Program-made: the position numbers and the translations under genes
NCBI RefSeq assembly: GCF_000208745.1
Contig: NC_030852.1
Span: forward strand, 31,078,969 to 31,142,968
Direction: 5' to 3'
Length of the DNA: 64,000 nt
Source: Theobroma cacao
Taxonomy: Eukaryota; Streptophyta; Magnoliopsida; Malvales; Malvaceae
Part shown: positions 49,301 through 61,338 of the stretch, piece by piece
Layout: every line of letters starts with the position of its first letter
Position numbering within the stretch: the first letter of the stretch is position 1
Notes under the pieces: model-generated
Told to the model about the DNA's origin: nothing
The model's database searches: none
What the model saw: the letters and a program-made list of their open reading frames with translations, nothing else

Positions 49301-50032
49301 CAACCTTAACACTGAAATGGTTAATGAAAAACTAGATAGAATCAACAAACAAGTACTGACCTGAGTCGTTATGATAACAATCAAGGAGACAAAGAAAGTA
49401 ATGTGCTTCTTATAGAACACTTTAACAACAGTCACAACATGAATGGCATAAACGCTGCCAGCTCCAGAGTTGGCAAAGATTGTTATAAGAACATGTTCTT
49501 TGACATTGAAGGGCCCTGGATTCAAGCTGAATTCCCAGCGAGTTCCTTTGAAGAAAACGCGGTCAGTAATTTTGGCGGCCATCAATTGGCCAAGAGGAAC
49601 CACGGCAATCTGGGCAGAGATGGCCGTGATTGTCAAGGGCTCTGTTCGGTACCAAAAGAACTGGTTAAGAAATGATAAGAGGACACACGAGATGGTGCCT
49701 AAGACCCACATTCGAAATGTGAGGACTGGTAGAGAAGGGTCGTCGGTGGTTGGTACGGTTAAGGCCACCTGTCTAACGGGTGAGTTCTCCTCTTCTTCTT
49801 GCATTTCTTTAACCTCAGATTTTGATGCCATGGCCCGCGATGATGAGGAGGAGGAGGGATTGCTAACATCTCTATCCTTCTCATCCTTAGGTACTGCAGA
49901 AAAACAGGTACACGAAAAGAAAATGTTTCAGAACAAGAACAAAAAGAGTCAAGTTTTTTTGGGTTTTGCAGATTGAAAAAGAGAGAGGGACTCACTGAGA
50001 GGAGCTATGATCTCATCTTTCGATTCCTCCAT
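46330..50032 (-). CDS. OPT: Oligopeptide transporter (OPT family, OPT6/OPT7-like), 762 aa
   Basis: Exons (minus): 50032-49996, 49893-49361, 49236-49139, 48267-47698, 47607-47352, 47217-47035, 46941-46330; GT-AG throughout, phases consistent. About 14-16 membrane segments are predicted, as usual for the family. Landmarks are [14 protein letters not shown] (NPG at about 137-139), [38 protein letters not shown], the family motif KIPPRTMF (KIPPR at 549-553), and the C-terminal [13 protein letters not shown] and [11 protein letters not shown]. The C-terminus is Cys-rich (CPLASCP, CPVYT). It belongs to the plant PT clade, which moves small peptides, glutathione or metal chelates with protons across the plasma membrane; I cannot name its substrate. 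OPT6 and OPT7 are the nearest Arabidopsis relatives I recall. The N-terminal 50 residues are hydrophilic with a poly-Ser run. Length is typical. Confidence 0.93.
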
Positions 50033-50646
50033 GGTTTGGTTCTTTCCCCAGGTGACTTGAGCAAGACCGCAAAACAAATGGATTCGTATTTACTAGAGCA
50101 TGTTAGAGCAGAAAATGCGGTCAGTTTCGCAAATATTAGAGGCTAAAAGGAATCTTGGAGCCTGCTAAGAGCTTACTTCAGTTGGGAATTCTGGATTAGT
50201 TGTAAAAATCCTTGGCTTGAAAATTTTCGTCCCAGATTGACTAAGTTTGCCCATAAAATGTTTAGGTGATCAGCCTTTGCAGCTGCTGGTCCACGCGTGC
50301 ACCATACATTTTTGCCGTATTCAGTTCCCCAAGTTGTTGGAGAGAGCTAACATAGAAAGCTTATTTAATTTAGACAATTGATGAAACCATTTTAGTCGAT
50401 GGATTTTTGCAGTTTCTCAAAATTAACTATTCTATTAAAGTAATTATTGTTGTCAAATGATATATATTTAGTAGAAAATTTGCAGAAATTTGATGCAAAA
50501 ATTGGATTTTCACCAAACAAAGAAGGTATAGAACTTCCCCAACCTAACTGAACAGTTAGCAAATCAACTACATCCATATGTCTTAAAGAGTATCTGAGAA
50601 TCATTAGATTCAAAGAATCTTGTACTGGCATATGTAATATTATAAA
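50033..50646. other. Upstream region of the OPT gene
   Basis: Promoter-side DNA on the minus strand; no coding signal. Confidence 0.5.
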
Positions 50647-50654
50647 CCACGTGG
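50647..50654. promoter_or_regulatory. Palindromic G-box CCACGTGG
   Basis: CCACGTGG 615 bases upstream of the OPT start codon, followed by a second ACGT core (CCACGTCT). This is a plausible bZIP/bHLH or ABRE-type site; its function is inferred from sequence alone. Confidence 0.35.
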
Positions 50655-53089
50655 CAAGCCACGTCTACCATATGCTAGTAATTTGCGGCTCAAGACTTGC
50701 GTAACCCATGCCTAACCTAACCTAACCTTTTTTATTGAACATTTATGTGAAGTTGCCTAAATCCACCAATTGCATCTGCATAGAAACATAGAATTTCAAG
50801 GAGAGAAAATTTTGAACAAAATATTGACATAGATAGTGGGCCAATATACGAAGAGAGCTTTATAGGATTGTCAGGCTGGACCTCCTTCATTATTTTGTTC
50901 CCAAAAGATCTCGCCACATTAATGTACATGCAACGACTTTTTTTATTAGACGTGGGCTCCTGCAAATGAAGACGTGGACAACAAGGAAAATAAAAAGAAA
51001 ATGAACTGTATCAGTCTGACCATCGAGAGCCGAGACCAACCTACCTGTCACTTTGATGATCGCGAGAGGAAGAGATTTTTCCTAGTATTTTTCTCTTGTT
51101 CTGGGTTGGATTGGTGATCATTTGCTAACTGCTAGGCGAAGCAAAAAGTTAGCCAAGAAGGCTGTGGCAGTAGTAATATGTAAGGAACTCATTTGCATGT
51201 GTTGAATCTTGTGGAAAGAATAAAAAAAAAAAAAAAAACGATTGCTTAGCACAAAATGCATATAGAGTTACAAGTTTCGATATCAATTTTTTTATCCTAA
51301 CAATTTGGTGCCAAATTATGTTTGTTTATTAACTTGTCAACTCATTTGGATTCCTTTTAGCTTCGGCTGCAAAACAAAAAGACTTCGATTTTGTTCCGGT
51401 TGTTTCTCTAACAATGGTCAACATGTCCTTTGTTTCTGTTTCACCCGTTACCCATTTTAAGTGGGCCTTAGCCCAAATTCAAGTTGGACATCTCGAAAAC
51501 CCACATGTATTAAGAAAAGAAAAATCTGCAAAGGCCATCATAACCCATGCTCGTTTCCATGATTACAATGGAAGAAAGCCTTCCATAGGCAGATAGGCAG
51601 GCAGTAGGCTTAGAAAAATGGAAAAAAGGTTCCACCAAGGTGACTTACAATGCTGGCCCTCGTAGAATACCAAAAAGAATTTGGCGTTTGTTACATTAGG
51701 TGGAGGATATGTGCGACATTTTCCTCATTTAACAATAACATACCTTCTTTTTTTTGGATAAATATCAATAATATTACTTTATTTAAAAGAAATACTACTA
51801 TGCATGCAATATTTTTAAAAATTTTTTTATAGAATATGAATATGAGTAAGGTTTAAATGAATTTTTTATTACTACTAGTTTGTAGTATTATGTCTCAAAA
51901 CAGTAACAAAATCTCAAACTTCTACACTACTCTGTCACGTCCAAGATTCTTAGTGGGCGTGGTAAATTGAATTATTGAAGCAAATGGAAATGGCAGATTG
52001 GTAATATAAAAGGTATTCTCATGTCAATGTTGAACCGAAGCCTCCAACGCAACTTGTCCTCTTCTAATAACAAAACCCCACCGAACTCCAACACAACTTC
52101 ACAGCTTCAGAAAGAAAGGAAGAAAACCCTAAGCTCTTTCTTTCTTCTTCTTCTTCTCTTCTCTCTTAGAAGTATCTACCCAAAAAACATTGGAAAATTG
52201 TCCAGATTCGAACACTTAATAAAAACAGTGAATTAATAAAAAAGAAAACTCTCTGGAAAAAATCAACACGTGCCTCCCATTTTTCTTGATCCTCTTTCTG
52301 TGATCTCCTCAAGTGCTCATCACATTATCAATTTACCATCATTCATCGTCTTAAAATTATGGGATTTTCTTGAGCTTTCTTCCGATAACTGGGTTTTCAT
52401 TATTCTGGTTAGTGTCATATTTCATGGGCTTCTCTCTTTAGGATTTTTCTGATTACAGGGTTTAAGATTTTCACTTATTTTCTGAAATGATGAGTTCTTG
52501 AAAATCTGGGCTTTTCTTTGGTGATCTTTGACTTGTTTTGGTTATTGATTTTCACAATTCCAGTTTATATCCTTCTTTCCTTTGTATTAAGAGCTGGTTT
52601 TTAATTATTGGGTTTTTAGCTTTTCACTTGCTTCTTGAACCTGATCTTTCATTTTTGTTAAATTGGGTATCATCTTTTGTCCCTTATTAACAGTGAGTTT
52701 ATGGCACCGGTGCTAGCTTTATCAGTCTCTTTATCAATCATTTTCCATGTCTGTTATATCTTATCTAAGATCATATTTTAGTATCTTAAATCCTCACTGA
52801 CTTGCTTTCTTTTTTCTTTCATTTCTTCATTCACATTTTCAAGTACTCTGTTTTGGCTTTGGGTGCAGTTATTTTGTCAAACAAAGGTTGATTGGCAGTT
52901 TATATTGTATAGTTTGTTGTTGTATACAAGGTAAGATTATGATCAATTTTACTATCTTTTTTGTGATGATTGTTGATTTTGGCCTAAGTATTGATGACTA
53001 TGTTTTGTTTCTTTTCTTATGATTTCTGAAAAGATAATTCTTTTTCTGTGGGAGTAGCAAGGGGTTGGGTGCTAATAAATAATTGTCAA
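50655..53089. other. Divergent spacer containing the Yippee gene leader
   Basis: Intergenic sequence with no domain-coding frame. From about 52,020 the sequence becomes leader-like: a pyrimidine-rich block (TTTCTTCTTCTTCTTCTC near 52,140) and a CACGTG core near 52,267. A 5'-UTR intron is likely, because the Yippee ATG at 53090 follows AG-rich sequence closely (GGGAGTAG|CAAGG at 53058) and long T-rich DNA. The exact leader exons were not resolved. Confidence 0.45.
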
Positions 53090-53769
53090 ATGGCGGAAAT
53101 GGTTGGGCCAAGGTTGTACAGTTGCTGCAATTGCAGAAACCAAGTTGCCCTTCACGATGATGTTATATCGAAATCTTTTCAGGTAGAGAACTCAATACTA
53201 ATGTTGCTGCATTTATGCCTCTCTGTTGGATTTATTGTTGCTGATTCCATTAATAGCCTAAAAGATGATCTATTTCAGAGGCTATGAGGAAAATGAAAGG
53301 GAAAACTAGAAATTTGCTTATGAAAAACATTTACCGTTTACTTATTGCATGAATGCATTTTCTGTCTTTTCAGAGTTAGGACTATAATTTGTCTAAGGAC
53401 TCACTCTTGCGCTTGATCTTGCATTAGGCTCACTAAGTCAAACTTCATTTCAGTTTCTACTTTTCTTATACAGAAAATCTGTTATGCTGAAAACATTCCA
53501 TAGATAATGTTACAAAAGTTCATTTATGATGTGAATTTCAGGGTAGAAATGGTCGAGCCTTTTTGTTCTCCCATGCAATGAACATAATGGTGGGTCCCAA
53601 GGAGGATAGACAATTGATGACTGGTCTTCACACGGTGGCTGATGTCTACTGCTGTGATTGCCGAGAGGTGTTGGGTTGGAAATATGAGCGGGCTTATGAG
53701 GAAACTCAGAAGTACAAGGAAGGGAAATTCATTCTTGAGAAGTCAAAAATTGTCAAAGAAAACTGGTAG
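53090..53769 (+). CDS. Yippee-like zinc-binding protein, 106 aa
   Basis: Exons: 53090-53182 and 53542-53769. Two CxxC zinc knuckles are visible, at C12-C15 (YSCCNC) and C68-C71 (YCCDC), the Yippee domain arrangement. Between them is the family block [23 protein letters not shown], followed by [16 protein letters not shown] and [20 protein letters not shown]. Length is normal for the family. The Yippee fold resembles cereblon's thalidomide-binding domain; plant roles are poorly known. The frame is open upstream of [11 protein letters not shown] to another ATG at 53048, but the alignment-like start is 53090. Arabidopsis relatives I recall sit close to OPT6. Confidence 0.92.
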
Positions 53770-56309
53770 TACCCATGTAAATTTTCTGGATGATTCTCCT
53801 GATCTAGCGAGTGTATGGATGCCTTCGCGTGTTTTTTTCTTCCCAATTGAAAATATTCACGTATTGTTCTTCCCTGTGCATTCTTCTTGTGTTCCTTGTG
53901 TGGATATTGTACTGGATGTTATTCATTTTGTTAATAAAATTGTGAATAATTCTCCCTATGTTGCTTGTATTTCAGCATGTAATTGAATCTGCATTTAGTA
54001 AATTTTATTCATTTCTAACTTTTTCTCATTGTGGAAACATATTGTTTGTGTGACTTCTGTTTTCCAAATGTGGCCCAATGTAGATTTCATTGATGATGTG
54101 TGATCATTTCTCTTCTTGTAGTCTGCACCTGCTACTTCCAGTTTATGGAAAGTAAATTGCATTCACAGTTATGAATTTGCTTAGTATGTTATCATTAGAG
54201 CCTTACCAGGTTTATGTGCCAGTGGCTTTTGATTGATGTGATTGCAGTTGAGAAACAGGATATGTTATATAATATGGCTAGAAATTATATCTTCAGTGGC
54301 ATTTTTATATGCTCCTTCAATGACTAGATATATTTATTTGGGCTGAGCCTAGATCGAATGTGGGATGTGATGATGTGTGTGGAATAATTGAGGAGCTTGT
54401 CTCGCCAATAGAAGCAAATCACCTAAGTGATATGCTGCAGGTGATTATTGTAACTGGCAAGATATGTGGTAGAAAGAAAGTTTTCATGTTTGAGGCTGTT
54501 TATAAAAGTTCAGCAAATTTTAAGTGTTTGTTGTCAAGATTGACTTGCTTAAGTCTTCATGTGTTTGTGTCAATAAGATTGTATTTCATGGAAACTGGAT
54601 AGAGCCTGAGTGATTTAAAGGTGGTTTAGATGTCTGGATGTGTATATAGGTACTGCAAGTATCAAGTTTTCAAACTTTTTGACATAGAATCAGTGTTGCA
54701 GAACTGTCTCTTTTTTATTTTCTGGGGGGGTGTGTGGGGGAAACAACAGAACTCTCTGTTGTTCACACATCTGAGGTAAAACATCAATTTATTTTCCTTT
54801 GGAGGTGCAGTCATTGAGACAGGTTTAAGTGAACAATCAACTGGGAAATAGCTGGAGGGAAACAATTGGTACAGACTGAATAAAATTATGGCATCAATAA
54901 CTCAGTGGCTCCACTTCACCAAAACTATTATTCAGCTTATAGAAGCACAATGTATGCCATTTTTATGGCAAATCTCTATTTTAGTAATACAAGTGGCATT
55001 GATTCTGTCTATGGAACATTGATCTTGAGTTTAACCTTGGACTAATAGCATTAAGTTTTGACTTTTACGCCATTTGCATTCGCTCCATCCATAAGCTTCA
55101 CGTTGGCATATCCCCGAATTTCCTAAGTTCTTTATTGTCGATAAGCTCTTTCGATCAAAAAGATTGGCTTCACGGTGTTGTTGCTGCGGTTCTAGTGGCT
55201 GGTCAATTCCGGTTAAGGGGTTTAAAAATCTAACCGCTTCTATTTTGATCAAATGGAAGGGTCCAGAGGTATCATCAATCTAACTGATGCGCCGTCTGGG
55301 GCCCGCTGGTTGTCCCTGGTCTCATTGGGGTGGTTGTGGGGATGGGATAGGGATCCTTAAATCACCTGGCCAAAGATTAGGAAGAAATACCACTATTTGG
55401 ATAAAGAAAAATCTCATAATTGAGAGCAAGTTAAAACTAAAAACTAGCGTATTAGGACTGCTAGTGAGACTCAGATTAAAATGGGAACAACAAATAATAG
55501 TATGCGTAATCATTCTGTCCATCTTGATTGCCTGCTTTTTTGGCTTTATTACCACTTGGAACCAAATTAGTTGTCCTGCTTTCGCTAATCAAGCAGAAAG
55601 CATGTGTTCCACATTATGGAAACTAATGGGAGCAAGGTTCCATAAGAAACAAATTCAATGAGGACCATCCTAGCTTGTTTTTTTTATAGAAAGCATGTGT
55701 TCCACTTCTCCAATTATTACTTTAAATGATATCATATTTAAGTAAAATTTTTCAATCTACAGCGTGAAATTTATCAAGAATTTTCTTTAATAATAAGTAT
55801 AATTTCCACACACACAAAATAAAAGAAGGTTTAAACTTTTCTTTAAATAAAGAAATATGTGTATTTATTAGTAAATCAAATAAAAATTATAAATTTGACA
55901 AAAACTTTTCGCATTTGGCCATTTCAATATTTGTTCTCTTTACACAGATAATCAATCCCTTGCTCAATGTGTAATTAATTTAAGTATTTATGAAAAGTAG
56001 AATTTGAAAACTTGAAATCACATGGAGGCATCATCCTACTGGAAAAGTTTGCAATTTGGTGCTTTATCCAGAAAATTTAAAGTATTTGGAGTCAAGGTCT
56101 CAATGATTAAGAGAAACGAATATGATAAATCAATGGACAAAAATCAGAGACTTCTCCCATTTTTAACAATAAACCAAATAAATGAAATCTGTCAAGAAAT
56201 GATTTCTTCCAATGCAACAGTAACAGCAAATAAAAAGAAAAAAAGAAAAAGCCAACTATCACAGCCAAGGAGAGCGGAGAAAACTTAACCGTAAAAGAAA
56301 TCTAGGACA
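53770..56309. other. Spacer between Yippee and WNK genes
   Basis: Yippee 3'UTR, then unannotatable DNA. A higher-GC block at 55,030-55,650 carries open frames on both strands (73 codons minus, 124 codons plus). They have no recognisable domain, and I could not assign them to organellar or transposon sequence. The 3'UTR of the WNK gene ends the interval. Confidence 0.45.
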
Positions 56310-59266
56310 TCACACCACAGATACTCTCTTCTTTGTTATCCACCTTTTCTTGGCGTTCTCCATTGCTTCTTCTCTCATCCTCATGAGCTCTTGGAAACAC
56401 TGGTGATACTGTGTATCAATTGCGTCAAGCTCCAACTTCAGCTCATCAACCTGATCCTTGTCTGCTAGGGATAGAGAGCAGATGCTCGACAAGCTCATAT
56501 CTTGTGATGCAAAAGAACAAGAATCCATTAAAGATGTCTCGGAGTTCTTTGTGGAGTCATTTATCAGAACAGATTCCCCAAGGTTTTCCTCGTTACCAGT
56601 CTCTTTATGCCTAGGATGGTTATAAACACCAATATCTAATAAACCAAAATCATATGTGCTAGAACCTTTATGGCACTCACCATAACTGTAACCAGAAGAT
56701 CCCATTGGTTTGTTGTTACTACCATCCGAGGCCACCATTCCATCACATTCAGCTGACATATCTGAACTGACAGATTCTTGGGTGTCTTGGCATTTCACAA
56801 CAGCAAAGTCTGTGAAAGCTTCTTGCTTACCAACTGTCTTAACAGTGGCCTTGCTAGGGCAGCATGAGCCATCTTGTAGACATGAAATGCTTCCAAATGA
56901 AGGTTTCCAGCAGGGTACAAACTTCATTATCATGCTATCAATCAACTCTGCAATGTCAGTTACATCTTCATTTGACAAATCAAGTTGTTCAACCATCTCC
57001 GCAGCAATCGAAATAGCAGTATCAGAATCAAGATAAAAGGAAAAATGGATATTCCTTGCTCGACCTGTTAAAAAGACACACCTTAGCACATAATTCTTTT
57101 TCTTTTTTTGATCATAAAGAAGAGAGTAAGTCTCATTGTATAGCAGATTCACTTACCACATTGATCAGCAATGCGCAAGGTCAATGAAATTGTATTATCA
57201 TCATTTTTCTCCCCTTTCAACATAAATTCATTACTCTCAGTGAAACACTGTAGCTCAAGAGTTGAAATTCGAGAAGTTTCTTTGATGCTTTTTGTAGAAG
57301 AATTGACCTGAAGCTTTTTGGAGTTAGGATCTATGTCCATTGGAAGAGGTTCAGACTGGATCAAATTAACTAATTTGGGCATAAGATTTGGTAACTGCAG
57401 TGGACCACAGGCAACTTCCTTAGGAGTTTCAGCCAAAAGGAATGGATCTTTCAAGAGCTCCACAGCTGGCAATCTCATAGATGCTGGAAGAAGACATTTC
57501 TCAATAAACTGCTTAACTTGGGGATTATTCACTTTACCAAGGGAAGCAGGTTTAACACCCTGCAGGGACAAATGTTGAGAGCGTTTAAACAACCGCTTAA
57601 AAAGAGAATTGTGTAAGATGTGAAGTATTAGGATACTCATCAACTTACAGAGGTAACTTTCTTATATATTTGTGCTGGATTTTTGCATTCATTATATGGA
57701 TATTCACAAGTAATCATCTCCAACATGCACAGACCAAAAGAATAGATGTCAACAAGTTCATTATATTCCTCATCATAAAGCTCTGGAGCCATGAATTCGG
57801 GAGTGCCTGCACAAACAACAAAGCACTCCAAATTTCAACCAGATTGGTATAGCTGAAATCATAGCATTACCTATGTTAGAGAAAATGAAGTACCAATCAC
57901 ACTTCGGGCAGTGGGCTTCTGCATGACAGTTGCCAAACCAAGGTCTCCGATCTTGACTTCTCCATTATTTCCATTTACAAATATATTATCACATTTTAAA
58001 TCTCTATGAATGATTGGAGGATTGTGACTATGCAGATAGTGTAACCCTCTAAGGATCTGCCGTGCCCAGTTCTTGATGGCCTTCATATCAACATTCTTAT
58101 GCTTCTTACGGTATCTAAAAGTGAAATAGAATCTCAGCATATCATAAATGAATGACAAAGCCAACCACAAATGAATGGGAAAAGAAAAGAAGTTGATGGA
58201 ACTCACTGCCTCAAACTCCCCGAAGTAAACAACTCTGTTATCATGTTAATGGTCTTGTTCTTATCATCCACCCAGGAGTTGTAGAACTTCATAATATTTT
58301 CATGTTTCAATGACTTCAAAAGATGAACCTCTGAATATAACCTTTCCAACTGTTCAGGCGTCTGCAAGACATCTTCAATATTGACTTGGTTCCATGCAAC
58401 CTCTATTCCATCAGCTTCATCAAATCCCTTATAACTACAAATAACAATGAAGCAGCCAAAACAGTACAATCATCAAACATACATTCCTATCAAAGTTAGG
58501 CAAATTTTAAGAAAATAGGACTTGAAACCATACACAGTCTTGAAAGCTCCCTTCCCCAGGATCTCATCATACTGAAGGAATAAAAACAAAAGTAAACCAA
58601 AGATTGTATCAATAAAACCAAAAGAGCAAACTAATTTAACTTCCAATAAAGCAAACTATTTAAGGGAAATATAAATTTTTAAGCATAACTAGGACCGACA
58701 TTGGCAATTTGGTTGGCCATACATATATATTAAGCTTAATTTTGTTCAAGGCATTATTTTGTCATGTTCATTCAGATGGAAGTACAAAAAGCAATTATTT
58801 TCCCTTCATAACAAAAGGCAAGAAAATATGACTTTCAAAAGTTGTACAAAGAGCGAAAGATGGGATATTTCCAAATTTATTAACTTAGTAGATGCTAGGG
58901 ATAATCAAATGCGGTTAAATTTCGGTGCATTCATGGCATTGCTCAAACTTAACGCTGTTTGGTTGCTAAGAAAATTAGCTTGGACTGCAATATACCAAAA
59001 TTTCTACTAAATTAACCCTAAATAATGAACAGGATTTGATTATTATAAGAAAGTTCGACAATTTCCTTCAGAAGTCGACAATTATAAGTCAAATTTCTTT
59101 CCTCCAAGTTTCTTGGGAACCAAACAGATACTATGTAACCCTAACAAAGCGAAACCGAATAAAAAATATATACGACAAGAAGTATTCAAAGCCAAAAAAA
59201 TCATACCCGAACGTACCGACCCGACGGATCTTTCTCAGCGAGATCACAATCATCAGCCGCCTCCAT
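56310..59266 (-). CDS. WNK8: WNK kinase (With No Lysine), WNK8-like, 620 aa
   Basis: Exons (minus): 59266-59207, 58571-58534, 58434-58207, 58114-57894, 57806-57649, 57559-57157, 57064-56310; all GT-AG, phases agree. The kinase domain spans about 21-275. The glycine loop [11 protein letters not shown] carries Lys31, the WNK-specific catalytic lysine, and strand 3 has Asn48 (VAWNQV) instead of lysine. HRDLKCDN starts at 145, DLG is at 166-168, and the activation loop [14 protein letters not shown] contains Ser180, matching the activating autophosphorylation site of animal WNK1. After the kinase domain come an OSR1_C-like segment (about 365-425, [20 protein letters not shown]) and a C-terminal coiled coil ([16 protein letters not shown]). 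The best relative I recall is Arabidopsis WNK8, which acts with vacuolar H+-ATPase and RGS1 regulation. The start MEAADDCDL lies directly before the conserved [15 protein letters not shown]. Confidence 0.95.
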
Positions 59267-61338
59267 TTTTTCTATGTACAAAGAACTAACCGCCGCCAGA
59301 ACCAACGAAATCCGATCGAAATTTCCAACAAAAAGAAGAGCCCAAAATTCACAAAAAACAAAAGAATAAAAGAAAAGCCGGAAAAAATAGGCAGAAAACG
59401 CTATTAGAGGTCAATTTTGACCCCGATTGGAAGCGAACGCGACGAGGAGAGAATCTGTTGTTGTTTTTCAGAGAATGCCTCACAAGCTACCGAGTACGAA
59501 TCGAATGCCGATCGGAATCGGAATCGGCATCCGATGGCCACGATCAAACGCATATCTTTCTCCAGTTCCCGATATTCCAATTCCATACGGTTATTTCTTC
59601 CGCGATTCGATTTTCTCTTCAGTTTTATACCAATCCCAAATTCTCCCCCCATAACGCAATCCGCATTTTAATATCCCCTTTTTTTTAGGGTTTCACTGGA
59701 GTTGTTAAATTCTGAGGCGGCAGGGACTCTAATCACTGGAAAATTTGGGTAACAAACCAAAAAAGTTTATATGGGATAAGCGGAGCTTTAGACCTTTCAA
59801 AAGAAGAGCTATCATTATCGCCAACGGGATATTTGGATTTGGGAGTGTGGGATTCACTCGCGCAATTTCTGGAGCGTGTATGGAAGTGGCAGTTTTCCAA
59901 AAGGATTCTAATTTTCACGGGATAGGGAACTCCTGTGCTAATTGCTATACCAAGTTGCTTTAGTCTCTAGAGATGTACAAGTCATTGTTCCTGAAGAATT
60001 CTTTTTCCTCCTTGAATTTGCGGATGAATTAATTTCTTTTTCCTTTTAGTAACGTGAATGGATTTGATTCAATTGTTTGGTTCTTATATGAAAACTTTCC
60101 AACTCACGTTTAAAGTGACCAAATAAATTGATTCAATGTACAAAGATAACAAGATTCAGGTGTGGGAAAAATGTGAATTATCGAAGGAAGAATAGGGTTT
60201 GGGTAACACAAATTATAGGAAGGCCCGTGGTAAGGTTGGAAGGGCCAAGCGCGTGGAGAAACGAGCATAAAGTTTGGAAAGAAGAGAAAAGATCACGCTC
60301 CGGCGGTGTGGTCCAGTTGGATATGAGCGTCTTTCACGCACAATCGCCTCTTTATTGTTCGTGCTTGACTGCCTCTTGTCGAGTGCGGGTCCCGCTCATC
60401 TTTTCCAACCGGGGAACCCCTTATTAAGTCTGCAAACCGACCACCCCGATCGTTATTTACGAGAGTATCCATCACTTACATCATATTTAGATTTTAAATA
60501 AATTACCTAATCTATGGCCAAATTAACTAAAAGTCAAAGTTTTGTACATGACTTTGATAATTTTAAACCTCATACACAGCTAATTCCAACGTTAGTTCAA
60601 AACTTCAAATCTTTGTTCTTTGCATTCACAATTCTAGTATTTTAGGATGCCTAAGTTTTAACCAGCAAAGCACGGAGAATTTACGTGCAAGTATTGTGAT
60701 TAATATGAGTAGAATATATGCACTTGAGTCTTGGCTTGGGATTAGATGTGTCCTTTGACTTAATGGAAATGCCCTTTTCACCACGAGGGCAAGAGACAGA
60801 AGATTCTGCTTTAACAGTCACCAATGCCCATATCTTCCTTGGCAATTGCAGGGGCAAAATACCGACTGACTAATTAAACCAAGAATCAAAAATACAATCA
60901 ACTTATAATGAAAAAGTGATCATTAAGAATTTCTCCAATACAATTGTCATCAAGGCATCTCAAGTTCTCAAAAGCAAACTACACCTAAAAAATAATCTAA
61001 AATTTAAATCCTATCATAATATCTATCCTTGCATAACCCTAATCATTGCATCTAATATAACATGAACTTAACCCCCACGCCAATTCTGATCACGCACCGA
61101 TAGAATATTGTTGCTGGCTTATCAGCTGACCGGATCTGCCTCTTTATGAAATGGGCCCTCCCAAAGCTGCACATAGGGCATGTTGCTGCCAGAAAACAAA
61201 CAGAAGGTTTAAAAGAGAAAGACAAGAAAATAAAGCAACGACAATAACAGCAAGAAGAGAGATCAGAGCGAAAATAACATTCCCAAAATTTTGTAAATGA
61301 ATTTACTTTTTGATTATTTCTTGATTTGATCATCTTTG
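59267..61338. other. Promoter side of the WNK gene and spacer
   Basis: The first 400 bases are CpG-containing leader/promoter DNA of the WNK gene. 60,130-60,430 is another higher-GC block with open frames on both strands but no identifiable protein. The remainder is AT-rich spacer. Confidence 0.5.

Noticed and set aside
59404..59688. Several overlapping open frames near the WNK start
   Set aside because: They share the same CpG-rich leader DNA in different frames; best explained as the WNK 5' region.
60301..60430. Box-A-like word (TGGTCCAGTTGG) suggesting a tRNA or SINE head
   Set aside because: No matching B box at the expected distance and no cloverleaf could be drawn. I did not call a tRNA.
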